From Musicola paradisiaca NCPPB 2511 (GTDB taxonomy: Bacteria; Pseudomonadota; Gammaproteobacteria; Enterobacterales; Enterobacteriaceae): 64,000 nt of DNA. The notes below the pieces were generated by a model. That model was not told the DNA's origin, did no database searches, and saw only the letters and a list, made by a program, of their open reading frames with translations. The translations under genes and the position numbers were made by a program. The stretch is taken from NCBI RefSeq assembly GCF_000400505.1, contig NZ_CM001857.1, forward strand, positions 1,492,386-1,556,385, written 5' to 3'. Below, in pieces: positions 8,650-18,370 of this stretch. Position 1 is the stretch's first letter. Each line of letters starts with the position of its first letter.

Positions 8650-10779
8650 CTACAGACGATCTAACGCCAACAGTAGCGCCGTTTCCGGGTTAAGAATGGG
8701 TAAGCGCAATCCGGCGTTCATCAGCCATTCGCCGCTGAATTCGGTCGGTGACGCCATCCACGCCGGTAACTGGCGCATAGTGCTGCCGCCGTCAATCACC
8801 GGTTTCAGGTCAGGATGATCCACCACGCTCAGCCGGTAACGCGCCTGCAAGTCCAGTCCGGGGAAACGCAGCACGCCGGCCAGCGCATACTCCGGCATCG
8901 CCAGTTGGGCCACCAGAAACAGCGCCTGGGCGCGATCGTCGCTGACCACCCCTTGTACCTGCGTCGTGGCGTCCGACATGTCGACCCGCCACAGGCAGCC
9001 GGTGTGCAGCAGCGTGCGGTAGCGTTGGTGCAATGCCACGTAATGGCGAAAGCCGTCCTGCTCCTGCGCATCGGCGCGCACCGGATCCAGCTCGATGCCC
9101 ATATGGCCGAACAGTGCCGTCAGGCCGCGAAAGGCAATGCTGTGCCGACGTCCAGTGGCGTGGCAACGATGATGACCGATGTGCGCGCCCATCACTTCGG
9201 GCGGAAAGAAGTAGCTCATGCCGCGCTGAATCGTCTGCCGCTCCAGCGCGTCATTATTGTCGGACGCCCAAAAGCGGTGGCAGCGCCGCAGCACCTCATA
9301 ATCGATGCGCCCGCCGCCGGAGGCGCAGGATTCGAACTCCACCTGCGGGAAGCGTTCGCCCAGCACATCAAGCAGACGATAAAACGCCTGTGTCTGACGG
9401 TCGGCCGCCGCCCGCCCCTGATGCGTCGGCTGCACCAGTTCGCGGTTCATATCCCATTTCACGTAGTCGATAGGGTGCTCACCCAACAGCCAGCTCAGAC
9501 GCATCAGCAGATAATCGAATACCTCGGGGTGGGACAGGTCGAGTACATACTGGTAGCGGCCAGTCGGTTGAAGGTAGCCGGGCAGCGCCAGCAGCCAGTC
9601 CGGGTGGGCGCGATAGAGATCGGAGTCCGGGTTGATCATTTCCGGTTCCACCCAGATACCGAATTCCATGCCCAGCGATCGGACATGGTTTATCACCGGC
9701 ATCAGCCCTTGTGGGTATTTGTGCGGATCCACGTACCAGTCGCCGAGCGCGGCGCGGTCATGATCGCGGCCACGAAACCAGCCATCATCGATAATGAAAC
9801 GCTCAACGCCCAGCGCCGCCGCCTGGGTCGCCATCTGCATGATGTAGGCCGGGTCATGCTCGAAGTAGATCCCTTCCCAGGTGTTGAGGTGCACCGGGCG
9901 CGCTGAAGCACGCGGAAAAGGGATGATCTCCTGACGCAAAAACCGGTGAAACTGCTGGCTCATGCCATTCAGGCCCTGCCCGGAGCAGGCGGCGTACAGC
10001 CACGGCGTGGTCAGGGACTCCCCCTGCGCCAGCGCGATTTCGCCGGGCAGGTAGAGCGCTTCGGCCTGCAACAGCCGTCGGCCGTCGGTTTTCACTTCCG
10101 CGCGCAGCCGGTGATTGCCGCTCCAGCCGAGGTGCACGCCCCATACCCGACCATGCTGCTCGGCAAACCCCGGCTCACCGCTGATCATCGCCGGAAAATA
10201 TTCGTGCGACGTCCGTCCGCGGCGGTTTTCCTGCACCAGACTGCCGTGCGCCAACAGCGCCCGATGTGGCTGAAACTCACGCACCCAGCGGCCGTGAAAC
10301 GCCATCACCTCGGCCGCCGACTCCGGCAGCGGCAGCGTGAGCGCCAGCCGCTGTACCTGCCAATCGCCAGGATGCAGGTTGGTCAGACCGTGACGCAGTT
10401 GCAGTACCCCGCTGTCGGCGTGCAGCCGTAATTCGGTGGTCAGGCGCAGGCCGGCCTGCGAGTCTTCCGCCACGACAACCAGTTGCTGCGGGTCGGGTTG
10501 CCGCACCTCAACGGTAGTCAGCACCGCAAAGGCATCGAGGCCGTTGCGATGGCCTTCGATCCCCGGCGAGCCGAACAGCCCGCGTCCGGTTTCCGCCGCC
10601 AGCGTCACCGGCACATCCACATCCAGTCGACCGTTCGGCACCGGCCGCGACAGGCTGTCCACATCCTGCGGCGAGAATGCCGCCAGATGCGGCCCCCAAT
10701 ACAGTATTTCCGCCGCTGGCCGGCAGCGGACAATCACGTCCGTCACCGGGCTGGCGAGACGAACCAGCGTTGTTTCCAT
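8650..10779 (-). CDS. rafA: Alpha-galactosidase, glycoside hydrolase family 36
   Basis: This cytoplasmic enzyme of about 709 residues releases galactose from raffinose, melibiose and related sugars. Family 36 architecture is complete: N-terminal beta-sandwich, a central barrel starting about residue 300 ([17 protein letters not shown]), nucleophile Asp in YVKWDMNRE (about 443) and acid/base Asp in [13 protein letters not shown] (about 507). Two ATGs are available. The upstream one (10785) abuts AGGAGG with no spacer, while ATG 10779 sits six bases behind it, so 10779 is preferred. The length matches plasmid-borne RafA of E. coli (about 708). No signal peptide. The promoter upstream carries two LacI-type operators. 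Confidence 0.93.
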   Translation of the reverse strand: METTLVRLASPVTDVIVRCRPAAEILYWGPHLAAFSPQDVDSLSRPVPNGRLDVDVPVTLAAETGRGLFGSPGIEGHRNGLDAFAVLTTVEVRQPDPQQLVVVAEDSQAGLRLTTELRLHADSGVLQLRHGLTNLHPGDWQVQRLALTLPLPESAAEVMAFHGRWVREFQPHRALLAHGSLVQENRRGRTSHEYFPAMISGEPGFAEQHGRVWGVHLGWSGNHRLRAEVKTDGRRLLQAEALYLPGEIALAQGESLTTPWLYAACSGQGLNGMSQQFHRFLRQEIIPFPRASARPVHLNTWEGIYFEHDPAYIMQMATQAAALGVERFIIDDGWFRGRDHDRAALGDWYVDPHKYPQGLMPVINHVRSLGMEFGIWVEPEMINPDSDLYRAHPDWLLALPGYLQPTGRYQYVLDLSHPEVFDYLLMRLSWLLGEHPIDYVKWDMNRELVQPTHQGRAAADRQTQAFYRLLDVLGERFPQVEFESCASGGGRIDYEVLRRCHRFWASDNNDALERQTIQRGMSYFFPPEVMGAHIGHHRCHATGRRHSIAFRGLTALFGHMGIELDPVRADAQEQDGFRHYVALHQRYRTLLHTGCLWRVDMSDATTQVQGVVSDDRAQALFLVAQLAMPEYALAGVLRFPGLDLQARYRLSVVDHPDLKPVIDGGSTMRQLPAWMASPTEFSGEWLMNAGLRLPILNPETALLLALDRL

Positions 10780-10809
10780 CCCCATCCTCCTGAACGATTG
10801 ATGAGGCTA

Positions 10810-10838
10810 CTTGTATTCCGAAACGTTTCGGATGAAAA
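10810..10838 (-). promoter_or_regulatory. rafA-rafB promoter with upstream CRP half-site
   Basis: On the minus strand TTTTCA (10833-10838) and TACAAG (10810-10815) have a 17-base spacer. The -35 box lies between the two operators and one operator fills the spacer. TGTGA of a CRP site occurs on the plus strand at 10856-10860; its partner half is poor. The site is centred about 61 bases upstream of the predicted start, the class I activation distance. Weak boxes plus CRP fit catabolite control. Confidence 0.65.
10818..10831. promoter_or_regulatory. RafR operator, promoter-spacer copy
   Basis: CCGAAACGTTTCGG is a perfect 14-bp palindrome of the LacI/GalR type with a central CG. It covers the -35/-10 spacer of rafA. 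Its centre is 21 bp from that of the second operator, two helical turns, allowing co-operative binding. Confidence 0.85.
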
Positions 10839-10852
10839 CCGAAACGTTTTGG
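10839..10852. promoter_or_regulatory. RafR operator, upstream copy
   Basis: CCGAAACGTTTTGG differs from a perfect palindrome at one position pair. It lies immediately upstream of the rafA -35 box. Paired palindromes flanking the -35 are as I recall described for the plasmid raf operon. Confidence 0.82.
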
Positions 10853-10915
10853 TTTTGTGATCGGGTTAAAAAGCGAACGATGAACGCGATGATGCGGACG
10901 TATCGACTGGCGAGT

Positions 10916-11941
10916 CTATTCAGCCGGTGTTGGCGGCGGGTTGGCGGTAAGCCCGGCGTGCAGTTGCGGTTGCCACAATACCTGCAACGACGCGGGGGCG
11001 TCTCCCGCCAGTAGACGAAACATCATGTGGGCGATTTGCTGCCCCACTTGCGCACGGGTGGCTTGTGTAATGGCTGTAACCGGTATCTCCACCATCGAAT
11101 CGGCGGGCAGACCGTCATAGACGATCAACGATACGGCCTGTTCACCCTGCAAGAGGCCGCTGTCGCGTAATGCCAGCGCTGCGCCTTCTCCTTGCGTACT
11201 GCCATCGGTGACGATAGCGGTGGGTGGCTGCGGCAGCGCCAACCAGTGCAACGTAGTGTGGTAGCCTTCCCGGCGCGATGGCGCCACCTGGCGCAGCAGC
11301 TCATCGCGCCGGGCGATACCGGCGGTAGCCAGTGCATCCAGATAACCCGCTCGGCGCTGGGCAATGAACGATTGGGGGTGGTGTTCGCCGAGAAAGGCGA
11401 TATGACGATGGCCGAGCGCGATCAGGTGACGGGTGGCCAGTGCGGTGCCGGCCTGATTATCGAAATCGAACCAGGCATAGGGTGACGGCAGGTCGCTGCG
11501 TCCGAGCGCCAGAAACGGAAAGCGGATCGATTGCAGGTATTGCAGGCGTGGATCCTGTTGCAGGGTGTGGGCGACAATCAAAGCATCCACCCGGCGGCTT
11601 TCAATCATGCGCAGGAACGCATGATGGTCGGCCTGTTCCTCGTCGGCGATCAGGAGCAGATCGATCTCCTGTTTCGACAATTCATGGCTGATCTCCGCCA
11701 CCATCTCCATAAAGGTCGTATTGCTGAGCGGCGCGGGTTGCTGCGGGAACACCAGCCCGACTGCATCGATGCGGCCCATTTTCAGGCGGCGGGCGAAAAT
11801 ATTGGGGCGATAACCGAGCCGTCTCGCTTCTTCTTCTACCCGCAGGCGCGTCTCGGCGGCTACGTCATCGTAACCGTTCAGCGCCCGGCTGACGGTCGTG
11901 ACCGACAGACCCAGCGTTTTTGCAATCTGTTTCAGTGACAT
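10916..11941 (-). CDS. rafR: LacI-family repressor of the raffinose genes
   Basis: The 341-residue protein begins with the LacI helix-turn-helix and hinge (MSLKQIAKTLGLSVTTVSRA, then RPNIFARRLKMGR) and continues with a periplasmic-binding-protein-like sugar domain (ARRAGYLDAL, IVTDGSTQGEGAA). It lies directly upstream of rafA on the same strand, with the two CCGAAACGTTTCGG operators in the gap, so it most likely represses rafAB and responds to an alpha-galactoside. Length is near RafR (about 335). Whether rafA is also reached by read-through from rafR cannot be judged. Confidence 0.88.
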   Translation of the reverse strand: MSLKQIAKTLGLSVTTVSRALNGYDDVAAETRLRVEEEARRLGYRPNIFARRLKMGRIDAVGLVFPQQPAPLSNTTFMEMVAEISHELSKQEIDLLLIADEEQADHHAFLRMIESRRVDALIVAHTLQQDPRLQYLQSIRFPFLALGRSDLPSPYAWFDFDNQAGTALATRHLIALGHRHIAFLGEHHPQSFIAQRRAGYLDALATAGIARRDELLRQVAPSRREGYHTTLHWLALPQPPTAIVTDGSTQGEGAALALRDSGLLQGEQAVSLIVYDGLPADSMVEIPVTAITQATRAQVGQQIAHMMFRLLAGDAPASLQVLWQPQLHAGLTANPPPTPAE

Positions 11942-12435
11942 GGCGCATCATCCACCCTGAATTCCGTTGCACGCAGACTATCACAAATCACCGCAGGAGG
12001 GGGGAGGTGAGAGGCGGTTGACAAACAGCCAAGTGGTTTTGTGAACGGTGATATCTGTCTGGGTTGTGGATGATTTCGTGCGAGGTAAAGCCAATCTTTC
12101 CTTTGTAACATTATCTCTCGCACGACAAGGAGAGGTTCAAACGCCGCCTCTCCTTGACCACTGGCTTGAGGGCTAAACTGTGCCGCTTCGCGGTTCCTTC
12201 GGCGTTCGCCTTTGCTGTTCGGGCCGCCCGTGACGCGGTGACTCCCCCATCCCTGGGGCTCGCCCTTCGGGCCAGCGTAAACGCTGTTCAAAAACGTTCC
12301 CGACGTTTTTGTCCGGAGCGGCATGGGCGTTCGCCGCGTCCATGCGGCTCACCCGGCGAAGTCGTCCACCTCAGCACCGTTTTTAACGCCGGAAAACCCT
12401 TCGCCTGTCATGAAAGGCACTACGAGAAGAGAGCC
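11942..12435. repeat. Intergenic region with a dispersed GC-rich repeat full of hairpins
   Basis: From about 12120 to 12380 the sequence is dense in short inverted repeats: CAAGGAGAGG/CCTCTCCTTG (12126-12156), CAAAAACGT/ACGTTTTTG (12289-12311) and GC-rich palindromes between them. The stretch, with its CTTCGCGGTTCCTTCGGCG section, looks like a repeat I know as recurring between genes in Dickeya, Pectobacterium and relatives. Its long open frames on both strands are probably spurious. The rafR promoter should lie in 11942-12110. Copy number cannot be tested here. Confidence 0.5.
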
Positions 12436-13077
12436 TTATTTCTTGTCTTGCTTGGCGTTGTCGATCACATCGCGCGCCCAGCGCGGGTGGTGTTTCAACG
12501 CCCACTTCTCGGATACCTTGCCTTCGATCATGCCTTTGATCGAACCGCGTACCCAGAACGCCATATACATGTGGATCAGGATGGCGTGGATCAGCACGAT
12601 GGCGGCGGTGGCGTGGATCAGAATGGCGTAGCGCACCATGTCGATCGGGAACAGATGGGCGAAGTACGGCCGCCACATGATGATGCCGGTAATCAGCAAC
12701 ACCAGGGTTAACCCCATGATGCTCCAGAACATCAGTTTCTGACCGGGGTTGTATTTACCCACGTCCGATACCTCATGCTCGTTGCCTTTCAGCACCTCGA
12801 TGATGTTGAGGAACCACGGCAGGTCGCGCAGTTTCGGGATGTTGTGCCCGACAAAACGGAAGAACATCGGTATCAGGCAGACGACGATCAGAATGCCGAA
12901 GAACGGGTGCATGATGCGCCCCATCTGCGGCGTACCGAAGGTTTCCGTCAACCATTGCAGCGTCGGGAAAAACAGCGCGATGCCGGACAGCGCCACCAGG
13001 AAGAAGCTGATCACCACGATCCAGTGACAGACGCGGTCGATGAATTTGGTACGCACAATCATTTTCGGGTTACTCAT
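12436..13077 (-). CDS. fdoI: Formate dehydrogenase cytochrome b556 subunit
   Basis: The 213-residue inner-membrane subunit passes electrons from the Fe-S subunit to menaquinone or ubiquinone. The heme-ligand histidines of FdnI are in place: His18 (DRVCHW), His57 region (IMHPFFG) and the pair in helix IV ([20 protein letters not shown]). Four membrane helices are clear. The frame opens earlier at 13110, but ATG 13077 has AAGGAGA at a good distance and overlaps the end of fdoH by 8 bases, which indicates translational coupling. Last gene of the fdoGHI operon; FdnI and FdoI cannot be separated confidently by sequence alone. Confidence 0.93.
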   Translation of the reverse strand: MSNPKMIVRTKFIDRVCHWIVVISFFLVALSGIALFFPTLQWLTETFGTPQMGRIMHPFFGILIVVCLIPMFFRFVGHNIPKLRDLPWFLNIIEVLKGNEHEVSDVGKYNPGQKLMFWSIMGLTLVLLITGIIMWRPYFAHLFPIDMVRYAILIHATAAIVLIHAILIHMYMAFWVRGSIKGMIEGKVSEKWALKHHPRWARDVIDNAKQDKK

Positions 13078-13978
13078 GTTTATCTTCTCCTTCGTGCGGT
13101 TGCCCTTCATCCGGGTGCGCTATCTCTTCCGTGTTCGGGCCGATACCGATGTAGTGGAACATCAGCCCGGCGAAGGTGGCGACGAAGCCCAACGTCGAGA
13201 GCGGCTTGAGGATGCCTTTCCACAGGTTGACCGGCGTCGAAATCTGCGGATTATCCGGCAGGTTGTGATACAGCGACGGTTGGTCGGCATGATGCAGCAC
13301 GTACATGACGTGGGTACCGCCGACGCCCTGCGGGTCGTACAAACCGGCGTGCGGGTAGCCGCGTTTTTTCAGCTGCGCGATGCGTTCCTGCGCCACGCTC
13401 TTCATCTCTTCCTTGGTGCCGAAATGAATCGCGCCGGTGGGGCAGGTTTTCACGCAGGCCGGTTCCTGACCGGTGCTGACGCGGTCTACGCACAGCGTGC
13501 ATTTGTAGACGCGGTTATCCTGCTTGTTTAAGCGCGGAATGTTGAACGGACAGCCGGCGATGCAGTAGCCGCAGCCGATGCAGTGCTCGGACTGAAAATC
13601 AACGATGCCGTTGGCATACTGAATGATGGCGCCCGCCGACGGGCAGGCTTTCAGGCAGCCCGGTTCGGCGCAGTGCATACAGCCGTCCTTACGGATCAGC
13701 CACTCAAGGCGGTCTTCGCTTTCCACTTCGGAGAAACGCATCACCGTCCAGGATTTGGCGCTCAGGTCGGCCGGATTGTCGTACACCCCGGCGTTGTGAC
13801 CGACGTCATCACGGATGTCGTTCCATTCGGAACAGGCCGCCTGACAGGCTTTACAGCCGATACAGGTGGTGACGTCGATCAGTTTGGCGACTTCGCTTTT
13901 ATCATCCCGAACCTGTGGCGGCGGCGTCAGGCTGCTGGTAGCCGAGCGCTGGATAATATCCTGAGATTGCATTGACAT
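13070..13978 (-). CDS. fdoH: Formate dehydrogenase Fe-S (beta) subunit
   Basis: The 302-residue protein has four [4Fe-4S] motifs: [41 protein letters not shown] and [22 protein letters not shown] single C-terminal membrane helix (about residues 257-275) anchors it with its clusters facing the periplasm; it travels with the Tat-exported alpha subunit. The start lies 12 bases after the fdoG stop and the end overlaps fdoI. It links the molybdenum site of FdoG to the hemes of FdoI. Confidence 0.95.
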   Translation of the reverse strand: MSMQSQDIIQRSATSSLTPPPQVRDDKSEVAKLIDVTTCIGCKACQAACSEWNDIRDDVGHNAGVYDNPADLSAKSWTVMRFSEVESEDRLEWLIRKDGCMHCAEPGCLKACPSAGAIIQYANGIVDFQSEHCIGCGYCIAGCPFNIPRLNKQDNRVYKCTLCVDRVSTGQEPACVKTCPTGAIHFGTKEEMKSVAQERIAQLKKRGYPHAGLYDPQGVGGTHVMYVLHHADQPSLYHNLPDNPQISTPVNLWKGILKPLSTLGFVATFAGLMFHYIGIGPNTEEIAHPDEGQPHEGEDKHE

Positions 13979-13990
13979 AACGTTTTACCC

Positions 13991-16900
13991 TTACACCTTT
14001 TCCACATTGACCAGGAACGCCTTGTACTCCGGCGTTTGCGAGTTCGCGTCGCCGACGCTCGGCGTCAGGGTATTCGCCAGGAATCCCTTGCGCGTGGCGC
14101 CCTCAAATCCCCAGTGACAGGGAATGCCGACGGTTTCGATCGCTTTCCCGGCCACGGTCAGCGTCTTGATGCGCTTGGTCACCACCGCTTTCGCTTTGAT
14201 GTAACCGCGCTGGCAGGACACTTTCACCATATCGCCCGCCTGGATGCCCTTGCTTTTCGCCAGATTCTCGCCGATTTCGACAAACTGCTCCGGCTGGACG
14301 ATGGCGTTCAACCGTGCGTGTTTAGTCCAATGACGGAACAGCTCGGTGATGGAGTAGGTGGTGGCGACGTACGGGAAATCGCTCGCCTTGCCCATGGTTT
14401 TGGCGTCGCGCGCGAACAGGCGCGCCGCCGGGTTAGACACCACCGCCGGGTGCAGCGGGTTGGTGCCGATCGGGGTTTCTATCGGTTCGTAGTGTTCCGG
14501 GAACGGGCCGTCCGCCAGCTTGTCCAGCGAGAACAGCCGGGCTACGCCTTCCGGCAGCATGATGAACGGCAGGGTGTCTTTGCCCGGCGGCACGGTGGCG
14601 GCGAAGTCCGGCACGTCGATGCCCTTCCACTTCTGGCCGTTCCATTCCAGCAGCTTGCGTTTGCTGTCCCAGGGTTTGCCCTGCAAATCGGCCGATGCGC
14701 GGTTGTACAAAATGCGGCGGTTCTGCGGCCAGCACCAGGCCCAGCCCGGCGTGCTGCCCAGACCGACGTCGGTATTGTCGCGGTTAGCCATCTGGTTGCC
14801 GGCGTCGGTCCAACTGCCGGCGTAAATCCAGCAGAAACTGGCGGTGCTGCCGTCGTCGCGCAGTTGCGAGAAATCGGACAGTTGCTGGCCTTTCTTCAGC
14901 ACCAGATTGCCTTTGTCATCAAATACGTCCGCCAGCGCCATGCCGTTGCCCTCGCGGGCGATCTCTTCCGGCGTCGGGTCTTCCGGGTCCTGATAGTTCC
15001 AGTTGATGTTCAGCACCGGCTCCGGGCAGACGCCGCCTTCTTCGCGGTACAGTTCGCGCAGGCGCGACATCAGGCGGCCGAGAATTTTGGCGTCGTGCAG
15101 CGCCTCTCCCGGCGGCTCGGCCGCGGCCCAGTGCCATTGCAGCCAGCGGCCGGAGTTGGCGATGGAGCCGTTCTCTTCGGCGAAACAGCTGGAGGGCAGG
15201 CGGAACACTTCGGTCTGAATGTCCGCTGAATTCACGTCGTTGAACTCGCCGTGGTTCTGCCAGAAGGTGGAGGTTTCGGTGGCGAGTGGGTCGATCACCA
15301 CCATGTATTTCAGTTTCGACAGCGCGGCGCTGGCCTTGTTCTTGTTGGCAAACGCCGCCAGCGGGTTGAAGCCCTGCACAATGTAGCCATTCATCTTGCC
15401 GTCCATCATCAGTTCGGTCTGAACCATGATGTCGTAGCTACGATCCCACTTCGGTAGCCAATCATAGCCCCAGTTATTGGCGGCCTGCGCGTTGTCGCCC
15501 CAGAAGCTTTTCATCATGCTGATGAAGAACTTCGGCGTGTTTTTCCAGTAATTGACCTGATCCGGCAACATCGCGTCCGGCGTGATCTGGCTGAGATAGG
15601 TTTTCAGGTCGCCCTGTTTCTCCGACGGCAGCGGCATATAGCCCGGCAGGTTGACGGTGAGCAGGCCGAGGTCGGTATAACCCTGGATGTTGGAGTGTCC
15701 GCGCAGGGCGTTGACGCCGCCGCCGGCCATGCCGATATTGCCCAACAGCAGCTGGATGGTGGCCGCCGCGCGGATAATCTGCGCGCCGTTGGTATGGTGG
15801 GTCCAGCCCAGCGCGTACATGAAGGTGGCGGTCTTGTTCGGTACGCAGGTATCCGCCAGCGACCGGCAAATCTCTTCATACGCTTTCGCCGGGGTGCCGC
15901 ACAGCGATGTCACCATCTCCGGGGTATAGCGGGCGACGTGTTTTTTCAGCAGATTCCATACGCAGCGCGGATGGGTCAGCGTCTGGTCGCGTTTGGCGAA
16001 GCCGTCGGCGCCCCGTTCATACTGCCAACTGCTCTTGTCGTATTGACGGGTCTGTGGGTTGTAGCCGCTGAACAGGCCTTCGTCAAAGCTGAAGTCGTCA
16101 CGCACGATCAGGCTGGCGCTGGTGTAGGCCTTCACATATTCGTGGTGAATTTTATCGTGGGTAATCAGATAGTTGACGATGCCCAGCAGGAATGCGGCGT
16201 CGGAGCCGGCGCGGATCGGCGCGTAGAGATCAGCCACTGCGGCGGAACGGTTGAAACGCGGGTCGACCACGATCAGTTTGGCGTCGTTGTGGGTTTTGGC
16301 TTCCACCGCCCACTTGAAGCCGACCGGGTGCGCTTCCGCTGCGTTGCCGCCCATCACGATCACCACATTGGCGTTTTTGATGTCCACCCAGTTGTTGGTC
16401 ATGGCGCCGCGGCCGAAGGTCGGCGCCAGCGCCGCTACCGTCGGGCCGTGACACAGACGCGCCTGACAATCGATGGCGACCATCCCCAGCGAACGGGTGA
16501 ATTTTTGATCGAGAATGCCGGTTTCGTTGCTGGCGGCGGAGGAGCACAGCATGCCGGTGGTCAGCCAGCGGTTGACCACGGTGCCTTTGGCATTGACGCG
16601 CTCGAAATTGGCGTCGCGGTCTTGTTTCATCAGCCGGGCGATGCGGTCGATGGCGTCATCCCAGCTGATGCGTTGCCATTTGTCCGAGCCGGGGGCACGG
16701 TATTCCGGGTATTTCAGGCGGCCTTCGCTGTGGATGTAATCGACCAGACCGGCGCCTTTCGGGCACAGCGACCCTCTGCTGACCGGGTGATCCGGATCCC
16801 CTTCGATGTGGAAAATGGCGGGTTTGGCGTTTTTGGCCCCGTCTCCCAGGCTGTACATCAGCAGCCCGCAGCCGACGGAACAGTAAGTGCAATTGTTGCG

Positions 16901-17038
16901 TGTTTCTTTTGCCCGCAGCAGTTTGTACTGTCGAACCGACGCCATTGCCTCTGTGGGCGCAAACCCTAATACGGCGAGCGTGGTGCCGGCCATGCCCCCC
17001 GCACAGACTTTAAAGAAGCCTCTTCGATTGATTTGCAT
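13991..17038 (-). CDS. fdoG: Formate dehydrogenase catalytic subunit, cysteine form
   Basis: The 1015-residue molybdopterin-bis-MGD enzyme oxidises formate in the periplasm. It has a Tat signal (NRRGFFKVCAGGMAGTTLAVLG), a [4Fe-4S] motif (CTYCSVGCGLL...CPKGAG) and the conserved segment ARLCHGPTVAALAP. In E. coli FdnG and FdoG the residue before HGP is selenocysteine encoded by TGA; here the codon is TGT, so the enzyme is a Cys variant and needs no Sec machinery. ATG 17038 is preceded by AGGGAAA and gives the expected Tat N-terminus; the 18-codon upstream extension is ignored. Cys forms generally turn over more slowly than Sec forms. Confidence 0.95.
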   Translation of the reverse strand: MQINRRGFFKVCAGGMAGTTLAVLGFAPTEAMASVRQYKLLRAKETRNNCTYCSVGCGLLMYSLGDGAKNAKPAIFHIEGDPDHPVSRGSLCPKGAGLVDYIHSEGRLKYPEYRAPGSDKWQRISWDDAIDRIARLMKQDRDANFERVNAKGTVVNRWLTTGMLCSSAASNETGILDQKFTRSLGMVAIDCQARLCHGPTVAALAPTFGRGAMTNNWVDIKNANVVIVMGGNAAEAHPVGFKWAVEAKTHNDAKLIVVDPRFNRSAAVADLYAPIRAGSDAAFLLGIVNYLITHDKIHHEYVKAYTSASLIVRDDFSFDEGLFSGYNPQTRQYDKSSWQYERGADGFAKRDQTLTHPRCVWNLLKKHVARYTPEMVTSLCGTPAKAYEEICRSLADTCVPNKTATFMYALGWTHHTNGAQIIRAAATIQLLLGNIGMAGGGVNALRGHSNIQGYTDLGLLTVNLPGYMPLPSEKQGDLKTYLSQITPDAMLPDQVNYWKNTPKFFISMMKSFWGDNAQAANNWGYDWLPKWDRSYDIMVQTELMMDGKMNGYIVQGFNPLAAFANKNKASAALSKLKYMVVIDPLATETSTFWQNHGEFNDVNSADIQTEVFRLPSSCFAEENGSIANSGRWLQWHWAAAEPPGEALHDAKILGRLMSRLRELYREEGGVCPEPVLNINWNYQDPEDPTPEEIAREGNGMALADVFDDKGNLVLKKGQQLSDFSQLRDDGSTASFCWIYAGSWTDAGNQMANRDNTDVGLGSTPGWAWCWPQNRRILYNRASADLQGKPWDSKRKLLEWNGQKWKGIDVPDFAATVPPGKDTLPFIMLPEGVARLFSLDKLADGPFPEHYEPIETPIGTNPLHPAVVSNPAARLFARDAKTMGKASDFPYVATTYSITELFRHWTKHARLNAIVQPEQFVEIGENLAKSKGIQAGDMVKVSCQRGYIKAKAVVTKRIKTLTVAGKAIETVGIPCHWGFEGATRKGFLANTLTPSVGDANSQTPEYKAFLVNVEKV

Positions 17039-17358
17039 TGGTTTCCCTATGTGTTTTATGTGTATTTTTTGTTGCGGGGAATCTAACAACACAAAAAATG
17101 TGGGTTTTGCGCGAAATCAAAATTTAAGTTTTTAAAGGCCTTTTCACCCCCTTAGTAGGTAGAATTAATCGTCGTTATGTTTTTGCTTATATAACGATAG
17201 GTTGCCGGTCTGTGAGCAAGGTGTTTATGCCTTGCGCAGGGAGTCCGATAAATGGGGCGGCGTTGGGTACAAAAAATCAACAAAAGAGGAACGCTCTCGC
17301 AACGAAGGGTCGCAAGGACAACACATCCCCGTCGCTGCCGCTGCGGGGATGTGTTATC
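17039..17358. other. Intergenic region with fdoG promoter area and a stable hairpin
   Basis: The 17100-17215 part is the AT-richer upstream region of fdoG, containing CGTTAT/ATAACG arms. AACACATCCCC (17320-17330) and GGGGATGTGTT (17345-17355) form a perfect 11-bp stem immediately after the stop codon of the peptidase gene on the minus strand. No T-run follows, so terminator function is only probable. No gene was seen. Confidence 0.5.
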
Positions 17359-18177
17359 TCAATGCTGTACGGCATTGATAACCCAGAAGTCGCTGGCGAG
17401 GCGTTGATCCAGCAGGTAGTCATACGGCATCCAGAAGTACCCCTCTTCACCGACGTCTTTGCCCCAGGAATTACGGATGTGGAACTGTTTACGGCGGTTG
17501 TTGTAACCGACGCACAGGACGGCATGCCCGCCCACGGCGTTATCCTGGTGGGTGGGTAACGGAATGAGGGTAGGAGGAGAAGGGTTATCGACCCAACTGT
17601 CGAATACGGTGAAGCCGAAAACAAACGGGAAACCGCTCGCCAGGCAGCATTGCAAGTGAGCAAGATCCTGTTGTACCCGTTGGTAGTGGGTGATGGCGTG
17701 CGGCAATGCGTCCTGATAACACCGTGGCGGCGGTCGGGTGGCTGCCGCCGCGCCAGGCGGGAATTCATTGCTCTCACCGTCGGCGGGCGTCACCACATAA
17801 GGCCACTCGTTTTCCGGACAGACCCCCTGTTTGTGCAGGCTTTTGATGCCGTCGCGCAGCATGGCGCCGGCATCGTATTTCACGCTGCCTTCAATGGTGC
17901 GCTCGTTGTAATAGATAAAAAGCCGCGATGGCACGAAGTCCGGTACTTCGCCGGCGCGACGGCGATCAAACTGGATGGCGCCCGCCAGCGCGTTGGCGGT
18001 ACAGGAGCCCATCTCCCCTTGATCGTAAACCGGGAAGTCAGGCATCAGGTCGATGGCCGGAGGCAGCGATTGCAAGCGGTCTGGTTCCGGGGCGAAGTGA
18101 TAGTCGCGGATATCCGGCAGATCGGGCAGGTAGCCGAGCCGGGCTTTACGTCGTTGCATTGGCGCGTTAGTGGGCAT
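17359..18177 (-). CDS. C1-family (papain-like) cysteine peptidase
   Basis: The 272-residue protein carries a papain-like active site: oxyanion Gln and catalytic Cys in YDQGEMGSCTANAL (about residues 50-63), catalytic His in GGHAVLCVGY and Asn in IRNSWGKDVGEEGYF. The short leader RRKARLGYLPDLPDIRDY is typical of bacterial C1 peptidases without a long propeptide. No signal peptide is seen, so it is cytoplasmic or exported by an unrecognised route. ATG 18177 has AGGAGA ten bases upstream and is preferred to 18237. It stands alone. The substrate is unknown. Confidence 0.82.
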   Translation of the reverse strand: MPTNAPMQRRKARLGYLPDLPDIRDYHFAPEPDRLQSLPPAIDLMPDFPVYDQGEMGSCTANALAGAIQFDRRRAGEVPDFVPSRLFIYYNERTIEGSVKYDAGAMLRDGIKSLHKQGVCPENEWPYVVTPADGESNEFPPGAAAATRPPPRCYQDALPHAITHYQRVQQDLAHLQCCLASGFPFVFGFTVFDSWVDNPSPPTLIPLPTHQDNAVGGHAVLCVGYNNRRKQFHIRNSWGKDVGEEGYFWMPYDYLLDQRLASDFWVINAVQH

Positions 18178-18370
18178 AGTGCAATCTCCTTTGGTCAGGT
18201 TCTCCTTGATTGTCGGGGAGTCGCTGGGTTCCGCCATCGGAATGGGTTGAGAGAGTATGAATACGAATCGACATAATGTTGCCGGATATCACCCCGGTTA
18301 CATTCATCGCGTACAATGTCGTGCCCGGGCGGCGTGGCCCGGCCATCGATAACCGTTTAACGAGAGCTGC

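Noticed and set aside
11932..12711. Overlapping hypothetical ORFs in the GC-rich repeat
   Set aside because: They lie in hairpin-rich repetitive sequence or antisense to fdoI and lack ribosome sites; probably spurious.
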